Of a stretch of DNA of 6,171 nt, positions 1 through 5,800 are shown piece after piece (position 1 is the stretch's first letter; each line of letters begins with the position of its first letter). Source of the DNA: an uncultured Chloroflexota bacterium (lineage in GTDB: Bacteria; Chloroflexota; Anaerolineae; B4-G1; DUEL01). The DNA lies in assembly GCA_937138275.1 (NCBI GenBank), contig CAKZOY010000245.1:1-6171 (forward strand), in the 5' to 3' direction. Under the pieces are notes generated by a model that saw only the letters and a program-made list of their open reading frames with translations, was not told where the DNA came from and ran no database searches. The translations under genes were made by a program, and so were the position numbers.

Positions 1-363
1 AGGTTCCGCGGGCGTGACGGGACCCAAAGAGTAAGGTCGTAATGCCCTGTCGGGCATTGGGGGTTTTCTGACAATGTTGCGGAGCGACGAGTAGATTAAA
101 TTAAGTCGTAATGCCCTGTCGGGCATTGGGGGTTTTCTGACTAAAGTATGGCTGGAAGATATTCGCGCGCGGCCATCCGTCGTAATGCCCTGTCGGGCAT
201 TGGGGGTTTTCTGACTATTGGTTGGCCATCCCAAGATTGCGTCCAATTTTTGTCGTAATGCCCTGTCGGGCATTGGGGGTTTTCTGACCATTCACAATCG
301 CTTCTTCAATGGCAGTGAGCGCATCGGTCGTAATGCCCTGTCGGGCATTGGGGGTTTTCTGAC
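1..363 (-). CRISPR. CRISPR array, five 37-bp repeats, probably continuing past the left edge
   Basis: Five identical 37-bp repeats sit at 36-72, 105-141, 179-215, 252-288 and 327-363. The spacers between them are 73-104 (32 nt), 142-178 (37), 216-251 (36) and 289-326 (38). Read on the minus strand the repeat begins GTCAGAAAACCCCC, then has a 7-bp stem (AATGCCC, loop GACA, GGGCATT), and ends ACGAC. Its last eight bases, ATTACGAC, resemble the ATTGAAAC-type 5' handle of type III crRNAs. A strong minus-strand promoter lies just right of repeat 327-363, and the cas genes share that strand, so that repeat is leader-proximal and transcription runs leftward. Bases 1-35 are spacer-sized, so a further repeat probably lies just outside the window. 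No repeat shows a degenerate copy, so the distal end of the array is not in view. Confidence 0.98.
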
Positions 364-392
364 CCCTGTAAAACACCACGGACTACATTTGC

Positions 393-421
393 CTTATACA
401 CCGATGTTTCCATTCTGTCAA
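393..421 (-). promoter_or_regulatory. Sigma70-type promoter of the CRISPR array
   Basis: On the minus strand there is a perfect -35 box TTGACA (421-416), a spacer of exactly 17 bp, and a -10 box TATAAG (398-393, five of six matches to TATAAT). The expected start site is about 386, roughly 22 nt before the first repeat at 363. This fixes the array's transcription direction independently of the cas genes. Sequence match only; transcription is inferred. Confidence 0.75.
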
Positions 422-450
422 GCGCATTTCGTGCCATTTTGCCCCATTTT
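421..450 (-). repeat. Three tandem 10-bp A-tract units abutting the -35 box
   Basis: Reading the minus strand from 450 to 421, three consecutive decamers are AAAATGGGGC (450-441), AAAATGGCAC (440-431) and GAAATGCGCT (430-421). All share the core AAATG, and the last T of the third is the first T of the -35 box. A further A-tract lies upstream near 470-468 and a T-tract near 457-454, so A/T tracts recur about once per helical turn. Such phasing bends DNA or can serve as an UP-like element or protein-binding array. Which of these applies cannot be told from sequence. Confidence 0.6.
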
Positions 451-488
451 CTGGAAAAGATGTGGAATTTTTGCGCCACTCTCTGTCG

Positions 489-552
489 CCTTGCGAACAC
501 CCCCCGGAAAGAGGGCCGTTTTTTCCCTTTCTTGAGGGGGGTGTTCGCAAGG
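489..552. repeat. Perfect 17-bp inverted repeat between cas2 and the leader
   Basis: The left arm 489-505 (CCTTGCGAACACCCCCC) and right arm 536-552 are exact reverse complements, separated by 30 nt. The loop can partly pair with itself: a GAAA..GGG segment near 507-515 faces CCCTTTC near 525-531, extending the hairpin. It starts 11 nt after the cas2 stop codon. On the minus strand no U-run follows the stem, so it is not a canonical intrinsic terminator. It could still block read-through from the cas operon into the leader, stabilise the cas mRNA 3' end, or be a remnant of a small mobile palindrome. Confidence 0.85.
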
Positions 553-563
553 TCTATGCGAAA

Positions 564-857
564 TCACGCGATGTAGACCTCCGGCACTTCCGCCGACGGC
601 CCCGGACGCCCCAAATGCTGCGTCCGACCCGCACAGAGGTCGCATAACGTATATGCCCGGATGCTGTCCTCTTCCGCCTTGACCTGCTTCTTCAACGCCT
701 GCCACAACGACTCAAACTGTCGGGCCGTCAGCACGCATTCAAAGACGCTGTACTGCACCCGCTCGCCGTGCCCTTCCAGAATCCGGGCCACATAGTTGCG
801 CCGCCGGTCGTCCGGAATGTCGTACACCACTACGTAGCGGTTGCGCTTTCCGCTCAT
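564..857 (-). CDS. cas2: Cas2, CRISPR adaptation protein
   Basis: A 97-residue protein of normal Cas2 length. In known systems Cas2 forms the central dimer of the Cas1-Cas2 integrase that inserts spacers at the leader end of the array. The N-terminal ferredoxin-like strand carries YDIPDD at residues 12-17, with the conserved metal-binding Asp at 13, then the helix RRRNYVARIL, then VQYSVFEC at 34-41, the usual second-strand motif. The C-terminus EVPEVYIA is also typical. The ATG at 857 lies 6 nt after the cas1 stop, and the AGGGG stretch at 864-860 is the only ribosome-binding candidate, unusually close to the start. It is the last gene of the operon and is followed by the 17-bp inverted repeat. 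The two cysteines at 72 and 75 (CDLC) are also found in other Cas2 proteins. Confidence 0.96.
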   Translation of the reverse strand: MSGKRNRYVVVYDIPDDRRRNYVARILEGHGERVQYSVFECVLTARQFESLWQALKKQVKAEEDSIRAYTLCDLCAGRTQHLGRPGPSAEVPEVYIA

Positions 858-863
858 CTCCCC

Positions 864-2000
864 TTACCGTACCCGGAACGGCCGAAATCGTTCCCCCGTC
901 TGCAGCGCACGGGCGATCTGCCGCGCCTGCAACTCCAGCAGCCGCCGGTAGGTCACCCGTTCCCCGCTCTCCGGATCGGTGAACGTCAGGTTCAGCCGTC
1001 CCTCCAGTTCCCGAATGAACCGGGACCGCCCCTCGTCCACCAGCCGCACCGGATACGGCCCTTTCGGGTCGGCCGCAAAATGCTCCGGGAGTACAATCCC
1101 GTTGTTGATGCAGCGCAGGACGACGCTATCCACCACGATGGGCCGAAAAGGTTCCATCAGGTCCAGGGCCAGAGAGGGCCGATTGTACTCCACCTGGTGC
1201 AGAAAGCCCAGATACGGGTCCAGCCCCACCGTCCGCACCGCCGATTCCACGTTGTGCGCCAGGACGGTGTACCCCAAACTGAGCAGGACGTTGACGGGGT
1301 CGCCGGGCGGTCGGCGAACCCGTCCGGTGAACGTCCATCCGGGGCGTCGGATGAGGTGGCGGAAGACGGAGAAGTAGACGGCGGTTCCCCGTCCCTCCAT
1401 CCCATTGAGGGAGAGAAGGGAGCGGCAGCGTCCCAGATGGTCTATGAGGACGGTCAGATCGTCGGCCGCGGCCCGCAGTTTTTCCAGCCGCTCTCCCTCC
1501 CCTGGGACAGGGGGCAGCGACTCCTCCTCCGCACGGTCGGGAGCGGGGGCGGGTTTCCCCGGCGGCGAAACGGCCTCCTCCGGGCCGGGGAGAGTTTCCC
1601 CGTCGGTGGACTGGCCCGTTTCAGCACGGCGGGCGTAGCGACGCAGGAGGGCGCGCATATTATGCAGTTTGGCGGCCACCATCGCGCGCGCCACCTCCAG
1701 CGCCCACGCGCTATCGCTGACCCGCTGATACTGGAGCAGACGGAGCGGACCGTTGCCCCCAGTGGGCCCCTCCAGCCGTCCCTTGTACCGCCCCTCCGTC
1801 GTCAGAAAGACGGTGCTGATCCCCCGATCCAGCAGGAAACTCAGCGCCGGCGTGGTGACGGTCACATTGCCGAAAATGAGCACCTGGTCCACATGGACGG
1901 CGGGGACGGAGAGGACCTCCTCCTCATCCTTCTCCACCACCAGGCGGCGGCCCCGGTAACACAACTTTGCGCCTTGAACCGTAACGTATAGCGGTGGCAT
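864..2000 (-). CDS. cas1: Cas1, CRISPR integrase, with a proline-rich insertion
   Basis: A 378-residue Cas1, the metal-dependent integrase that joins new spacers to the array. The N-terminal beta domain starts MPPLYVTVQGAKL. The catalytic helical domain holds Glu202 (GMEGRGTAVYF), His268 in LHQVEYNRPSLALDLMEPFR, and the acidic pair Asp280/Glu283, so the active site looks intact. VVDSVVLRCINNG (289-301) is also typical. Residues about 125-172, between two helices, are low-complexity and rich in Pro, Glu and Gly. This segment accounts for the length above the usual 320-340. The reading frame stays open far upstream, but those residues have no Cas1 character and overlap csx15, so the ATG at 2000 is chosen by family alignment. 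The ribosome-binding signal is weak (GGGAAG abutting the ATG). It follows csx15 by 76 nt and precedes cas2 by 6 nt. Confidence 0.97.
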   Translation of the reverse strand: MPPLYVTVQGAKLCYRGRRLVVEKDEEEVLSVPAVHVDQVLIFGNVTVTTPALSFLLDRGISTVFLTTEGRYKGRLEGPTGGNGPLRLLQYQRVSDSAWALEVARAMVAAKLHNMRALLRRYARRAETGQSTDGETLPGPEEAVSPPGKPAPAPDRAEEESLPPVPGEGERLEKLRAAADDLTVLIDHLGRCRSLLSLNGMEGRGTAVYFSVFRHLIRRPGWTFTGRVRRPPGDPVNVLLSLGYTVLAHNVESAVRTVGLDPYLGFLHQVEYNRPSLALDLMEPFRPIVVDSVVLRCINNGIVLPEHFAADPKGPYPVRLVDEGRSRFIRELEGRLNLTFTDPESGERVTYRRLLELQARQIARALQTGERFRPFRVR

Positions 2001-2060
2001 CTTCCCGTCGGTAGTGCGGCGCCTCCCCCGTGGTATGGTCCTCTCGGTTGTTAAGGTGCA

Positions 2061-2074
2061 CCTGCGAGGGCAGG
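2061..2074 (-). other. Small hairpin after csx15
   Basis: On the minus strand CCTGC, a four-base loop and GCAGG form a perfect 5-bp stem two bases after the csx15 stop codon. It lies in the 76-nt gap before cas1, the only sizeable break among the genes here. There is no U-run, so it is not a clear terminator. It may mark an mRNA processing or attenuation point, or be chance in GC-rich DNA. Confidence 0.3.
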
Positions 2075-2076
2075 AA

Positions 2077-2457
2077 CTACCGCCGACGGCGGGCGGATTC
2101 TCTCTGCCCCTGCAGGTCCAGCACCTCCGCCACTTCGTAGCGGGGTGGGATCGCTCCCTCCACGGGCCGGAGACGGACGCACGGGGGAAAGTACCCCATG
2201 CGTCCATGCAACTCGGCAATGAGGAGTACGGCGATAAAATTCAGCGCGGGTGGGACCACCACCAGTGGTGTCGTTTGCCATTCGGTGGGAGAGAGGCCGC
2301 AGGCGTCCACCGCCGCAACGACCTGCGGGCCAAAGGGCTGGTGATGGTCAAAGTGGACGGCGACTTCTATGACCCGCTCCATTTTCTGCCTGGCGAGTGA
2401 CTCAATCTGGCCGATCTGTTCCGGTGTGAGGGGGTGGGAGAAGTTGAGGACGATCAC
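2077..2457 (-). CDS. csx15: Csx15, type III CRISPR ancillary protein (candidate ring nuclease)
   Basis: A 126-residue protein recognised as Csx15 from its start (VIVLNFSHPLTPEQ), the central LNFIAVLLIAELHGRMGYFP (72-91), and the end IPPRYEVAEVLDLQ (103-116). Csx15 occurs with type III systems and has been proposed, from genomic association and fold, to be a ring nuclease or binder of cyclic oligoadenylate. The activity of this protein is inferred. Asn5, Ser7, His8 and the conserved Arg86/Arg95/Arg97 are candidates for ligand contact. The start is the GTG at 2457: it overlaps the upstream csx1 stop as GTGA and has GGAGG at 2468-2464, 6 nt before it. The frame continues open upstream, but that part is shadow sequence inside csx1. 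The C-terminus ends in four arginines. Neighbours are the CARF-HEPN RNase upstream and cas1 downstream. Confidence 0.88.
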   Translation of the reverse strand: MIVLNFSHPLTPEQIGQIESLARQKMERVIEVAVHFDHHQPFGPQVVAAVDACGLSPTEWQTTPLVVVPPALNFIAVLLIAELHGRMGYFPPCVRLRPVEGAIPPRYEVAEVLDLQGQRESARRRR

Positions 2458-3686
2458 GGGTTTCCTCCCAGCAGTTCCCAGGCCTGGGCGAGTTTCTCCA
2501 GCTGGGGGAGAATCTCCTCCTGCGCCTTCCGGTGCAGCCGGGCGGCGGCCATTGGCCCCTCGTTCATCCCGGCGTGGTCCAGGTCGTTGCGTGCCCCGCT
2601 GAGGTGGTCCCACACCTTCCGAACCTGGTCCTGCTCCTTCTGCCCGCGCAACCACTTCCCGACATCGTTCAACTGCTCTTCGGAAATTTCATTCTGATGA
2701 AGTTTGGCGATGCCGTTCACTCCCTTCTCTATCTCTTCCCGTTCCCGAAGGCTCAGGAGAAACGCTCCCTTATGCCGCCAGCCGATGGCGGTGACCAGCC
2801 ACTCCCGGGCCAGCGTCACCCCCTGGATGACCTGATCGTGCTCCAGATACCAGCGGATGAGGTCCAACTGGCGGCGCAGGCTCTCGGCGACGTTCTCCGG
2901 CGCGGTCGGATCGGGGAGGGTGTACCGACCGTACTCCTGGGCGATACGGCCGGCCATCACCTCAAAGGGACGGGCCCACTGGGCCATATCCGCACCGGCG
3001 TCCCGCAGCACCCTCTCCAGATTCCCTGCCTTCTCCATCACCTCCCGCGGTCGGCAGAGCATCATCGCCCGGGAGAACTCCCCCAGCGTCTTCCCCGCTT
3101 TCTTCAGACGGTTTGCGCAGCGGTTCTGGCCCTCCCGTGCCAGCAGGCAGGCCAGAGAGCGGGCGTTGCCCGTATAGATGAACTCGTTCGCCGCAGCCAG
3201 CCAGTCCAGCAGATAGACGAAGGGAGTGAGGTCAAAGACGGGGGCTGGACCCCCCTCTACAGGCCGGGCCTCGTAGGCTCCGTAGACCACGGCCCGGACC
3301 TGCACCCCGCGGGCGGTGCGCAGGTAGGCCGCGGCCAGAAAGGTCAGGAACGGGAGCGACCGGAAGGAATGGGTGATGTCCAAGACCACCTCATCCCCTT
3401 CGCTCACCCTATCGGTCAGGATACGGAAAATCTCCCAGAGGTCCTCCTCCGAATGGCCTTCGGGGATGGGGACGGGCTCCAGGGGCGGAGAGGGGATGAG
3501 GGCCTTGATCTCCTGGAAATTGCTGTGCTTCTGGACGGTATCGGTGACGAAAAGGTAGAGGGTCTGGATATTCGGAAAGAAGTGATAGAGCGCGTCGGGG
3601 AAGAAGCGGGTGGTGTGCTCCTGCCCCCCGTAGGTGTAGGTGACGGTCTCATACTTGCCGGTGCCGAGGAAGGAGATGGCCTTCAT
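2454..3686 (-). CDS. csx1: CARF-HEPN ribonuclease, TM1812/Csx1 family (Csm6-like effector)
   Basis: A 410-residue ancillary effector. The N-terminal CARF domain begins MKAISFLGTGKYETVTYTY, and residues 103-112 (DITHSFRSLP) are the hallmark DxTH motif of the DxTHG/TM1812 group. The C-terminal helical domain carries RNDLDH (Arg366, His371), the R-x4-H active site of HEPN RNases. In this family cyclic oligoadenylate made by Cas10 binds the CARF dimer and switches on unspecific RNA cleavage in the cytoplasm. The ring size used here cannot be read from sequence. It takes the place usually held by csm6 in type III-A loci. The ATG at 3686 is chosen because it starts the conserved CARF strand, has GGAGGA at 3695-3690, and overlaps the csm5 stop as ATGA. 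An in-frame ATG 27 nt upstream lacks this fit. Its stop overlaps the csx15 start. Confidence 0.93.
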   Translation of the reverse strand: MKAISFLGTGKYETVTYTYGGQEHTTRFFPDALYHFFPNIQTLYLFVTDTVQKHSNFQEIKALIPSPPLEPVPIPEGHSEEDLWEIFRILTDRVSEGDEVVLDITHSFRSLPFLTFLAAAYLRTARGVQVRAVVYGAYEARPVEGGPAPVFDLTPFVYLLDWLAAANEFIYTGNARSLACLLAREGQNRCANRLKKAGKTLGEFSRAMMLCRPREVMEKAGNLERVLRDAGADMAQWARPFEVMAGRIAQEYGRYTLPDPTAPENVAESLRRQLDLIRWYLEHDQVIQGVTLAREWLVTAIGWRHKGAFLLSLREREEIEKGVNGIAKLHQNEISEEQLNDVGKWLRGQKEQDQVRKVWDHLSGARNDLDHAGMNEGPMAAARLHRKAQEEILPQLEKLAQAWELLGGNP

Positions 3687-4777
3687 TGCTCCTCCAGTTC
3701 CACCAGGACCCATCCCAGAGGCCGGTCGGGGACGGCCTGGTTCTGGGTGCGGCGGGCGCGCAGGCGGCGGCTACGGGGGAACGGTTGGGTCAGGTTGGGC
3801 TGCCAATCCCGACCGGCGCGCGGCGGTCGTCCCAGTTTATAGCGCTGTCGCAACGTGTCTTGGGCGGCTTTGGGCAGCCAGACCCCGACGCTTTTCGCAG
3901 TCCACCCGGCACCCCAGCCGATTTGCAGGATGAAGACGTTCGCGCGGGGGCGGAACTGGGCCAGTTGATTATATAGAGAAAGAACGTTCTGGAAAACGGG
4001 GTTCCCCTGGTACCACCGCATTTCCTGTTCAATGCGTGCTCGGCTGATGGCGTTGGCGATCTGCGCCAGGTCCATCAGCCATTGCCGCCGGTCGCTGAAG
4101 CGCAAAGCGCGCGCGGCATCGGAAAGGAGGTACTCATCAATGCGCAGGGTGGTGTGGAAGACGGTATCCGGCTTGATGGCTTCCACGACGATGGGGGAGC
4201 CGGGCCGACCGTCTTTGGTGAAGACCTGTGCGTTCAGCAGCATCAGCGGCGAGGGGGAGGTAGGAAGAGGATTGCTGTCGGAGACGATCAGGGCACGCAG
4301 GAGGTCCCGATTGGGATCGGGGCCGAAAACTGTGCGTTCCCAGGGCAGACCGGCCCACTCACGGCCGTCCCCCAGAGCGTCCAGGTTGGGTTGGAAGTGA
4401 CCGGAGCGAATGGCGTGGCTCATCAGGGCAGTGCGCAGCGCGCCTTTCAGGGACGATCCGGGCAGGTAGCATTGCCCGTAGACGTCCTTTATTTGCTCGC
4501 GCACCCGGTCCACTGTGATGCTGCCCTCCAGGGCGTAACGGACAAAGGGCGAACCGTCGTAGAGTTCTGTATCCTGTACCAGTTGCCCGGGGGGAAGGGC
4601 CAGCAGGTTCCAGTCGGGTTTTGCCCCGGAACGGTCGTAGGCATCGGCGAGGATGGCGTCCTGGTTCAACACCCAGGTTCTCGGGCCCACGGTCTTGAAA
4701 TCGTAGTCCCGAAGCAGGATTTTGCCGGTGCCGATGTGCAAGGGTGAAATCAGGGAGATTCGGACGGAGTATATCAT
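3683..4777 (-). CDS. csm5: Csm5, type III-A effector subunit
   Basis: A 364-residue RAMP (Cas7-like) protein. Csm5 caps the crRNA 3' end of the Csm complex and helps crRNA maturation in studied systems. Recognisable elements in order are ISPLHIGTG (9-18), the glycine-rich loop YLPGSSLKGALRTAL (104-118), IGWGAGW (286-292), PRSRRL (334-339), where the family usually has PKTRRL, and the ending PLGWVLVEL (353-361). Length is normal for the family. The ATG at 4777 has AAGGAGG at 4791-4785, 7 nt before it, and overlaps the csm4 stop as ATGA. The longer open frame upstream lies within csm4 and is arginine-rich shadow sequence. Its own stop overlaps the start of csx1, so expression of the two is probably coupled. 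Confidence 0.95.
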   Translation of the reverse strand: MIYSVRISLISPLHIGTGKILLRDYDFKTVGPRTWVLNQDAILADAYDRSGAKPDWNLLALPPGQLVQDTELYDGSPFVRYALEGSITVDRVREQIKDVYGQCYLPGSSLKGALRTALMSHAIRSGHFQPNLDALGDGREWAGLPWERTVFGPDPNRDLLRALIVSDSNPLPTSPSPLMLLNAQVFTKDGRPGSPIVVEAIKPDTVFHTTLRIDEYLLSDAARALRFSDRRQWLMDLAQIANAISRARIEQEMRWYQGNPVFQNVLSLYNQLAQFRPRANVFILQIGWGAGWTAKSVGVWLPKAAQDTLRQRYKLGRPPRAGRDWQPNLTQPFPRSRRLRARRTQNQAVPDRPLGWVLVELEEQ

Positions 4778-5790
4778 AGCAACGCCTCCTTGGCGACCGG
4801 GACGGGGAAAACCAGGCCGTAGCGGAGCACCGGCCGATCGCCGAACTTTCCGACGTGTTCGGGTTTCAGGTCGGCGACCTGTCCCAGGGGATGCCCGTTC
4901 CAGCGGAGCACACTCCCCTCCCGCACCATGCGCACCTGCTTGCGCCGCCAGGGGTGGCCTGCGTCGTCCTGGCACCAGCCGCTCAGCAGCACCAGTTTAT
5001 AGGCGGCGTGGTCGGCCTGGAGGGCGAAAGCGACTTCAGCGGGGTTGGCGGGGAGGTAGCGGGAAAGGGTCACCGCATAGTCGGCGGGGACGTCCGGCGC
5101 AGGGATGGAATCTTCCCGGATGGCGAAGGTGAACGCGCCGTGTCCGGTAGAGCGCAGTCCGCCCAGACCGGCGTCGGCCAGGTAGTGGAGCGCGCGTTCC
5201 AGAAGGTTGCGGGCATCTGGCGTGTTGAACTCTACACCGAACCACAGACCACATCCCGGCCCAAACGTCAGGCGTCCGCTGTGAAAGAGGTTGGGAGTGC
5301 TTCGCCTCCGATCGACGACCACGTGGGGTACGGGGGGCTGCGTCGTCCAGAACGCTTCCCATTTTTCTGCCCCGTTGGGCGGCGGAGGCAGGAGAGGGCG
5401 GTCGTCGGGATGTATCCAGATACCGGCGATGAAGTGTTCGCTGCGCGCCAGAGGGGTCATATCGGCGCCCTGGAGCAGGAGGGCGAAGATGCGCTCGGAA
5501 CACCAGGCGAACCGGGCGATCGTTTTCCCCAGTTCTTCCCGGCGTTCTCTCTCTGCCCGAATGCGCACGAACGGGCGCGGGTACAGGCGGACCGCTCCCA
5601 GGCGCGGGAAGGCCGAGGTGAGGCGAAGGGGTGGGGGGGTAAAAGGGCCTTTCTCGCCCGCGATCACCCAGGCGTAGACTATGGCCGCGTAGAGAGTGTC
5701 GCTGGGGATGTATTCCAGCGTCTCCTCACGACCCACGCCCAGTTCGCCCACGTGGAAGGTGCCGCGCGGGTACAGTTCAACCGCGATCAT
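4774..5790 (-). CDS. csm4: Csm4, type III-A effector subunit
   Basis: A 338-residue Cas5-like RAMP protein. Csm4 binds the 5' handle of the crRNA and contacts Cas10/Csm1 at the base of the complex. Evidence: N-terminal strand followed by IPSDTLYAAIVYAW (28-41), the RRRSTPNLFHSGRLTF segment (161-176), the glycine-rich loop GLGGLRSTGHGAFTF (208-222), and a C-terminal RRKQVRMVREGSVL (282-295) matching the family's pattern before the final strand. The ATG at 5790 follows the csm3 stop by 10 nt. Its AAGGAGG (5802-5796) overlaps the csm3 TAA and is 5 nt from the start. An upstream in-frame ATG at 5829 lies inside csm3 and has no such site. The gene overlaps csm5 by 4 nt. Confidence 0.95.
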   Translation of the reverse strand: MIAVELYPRGTFHVGELGVGREETLEYIPSDTLYAAIVYAWVIAGEKGPFTPPPLRLTSAFPRLGAVRLYPRPFVRIRAERERREELGKTIARFAWCSERIFALLLQGADMTPLARSEHFIAGIWIHPDDRPLLPPPPNGAEKWEAFWTTQPPVPHVVVDRRRSTPNLFHSGRLTFGPGCGLWFGVEFNTPDARNLLERALHYLADAGLGGLRSTGHGAFTFAIREDSIPAPDVPADYAVTLSRYLPANPAEVAFALQADHAAYKLVLLSGWCQDDAGHPWRRKQVRMVREGSVLRWNGHPLGQVADLKPEHVGKFGDRPVLRYGLVFPVPVAKEALL

Positions 5791-5800
5791 AGCGGCCTCC

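Larger units (their letters stand above)
364..488 (-). promoter_or_regulatory. CRISPR leader
   Basis: This 125-nt non-coding stretch between the array and the inverted repeat is visibly more AT-rich than the surrounding genes. It contains the array promoter and a phased A-tract repeat (separate entries). Its position next to the last identical repeat, on the cas side of the array, is that expected of a leader, where new spacers are integrated. The boundary with the array is at 363/364. The right limit is set here by the inverted repeat and is approximate. Short open frames through this region run into the repeats and have no coding character. Confidence 0.8.

Noticed and set aside
142..251. 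Shared GGCCATCC in spacers 142-178 and 216-251
   Set aside because: Eight shared bases at different positions in two spacers is compatible with chance, and I see no longer similarity.
218..535. 105-codon plus-strand frame through the array and leader
   Set aside because: It translates CRISPR repeats (the same peptide twice) and the leader; not a protein gene.
489..552. Inverted repeat as a standard rho-independent terminator
   Set aside because: The minus-strand stem is followed by CGACAGAG rather than a U-run, so a canonical terminator call is not supported, although it may still affect read-through.
768..1991. 407-codon open frame on the plus strand
   Set aside because: It lies antisense to cas1 and cas2 and has Pro/Arg/His-rich content expected of the complement of GC-rich coding DNA. 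No family is recognised.
2001..2219. N-terminal extension of cas1 by 73 residues
   Set aside because: The extra residues overlap csx15, are Arg/Pro-rich without Cas1 similarity, and the family consensus starts at the ATG at 2000.
2458..2655. N-terminal extension of csx15 by 66 residues from an upstream start
   Set aside because: It is the out-of-frame reading of csx1; the Csx15 family begins at the VIVLNFSHPL segment, and the GTG there has a ribosome-binding site.
2532..3842. 436-codon open frame on the plus strand
   Set aside because: Antisense shadow of the csx1 gene and the end of csm5; no recognisable motif and no plausible ribosome-binding context.
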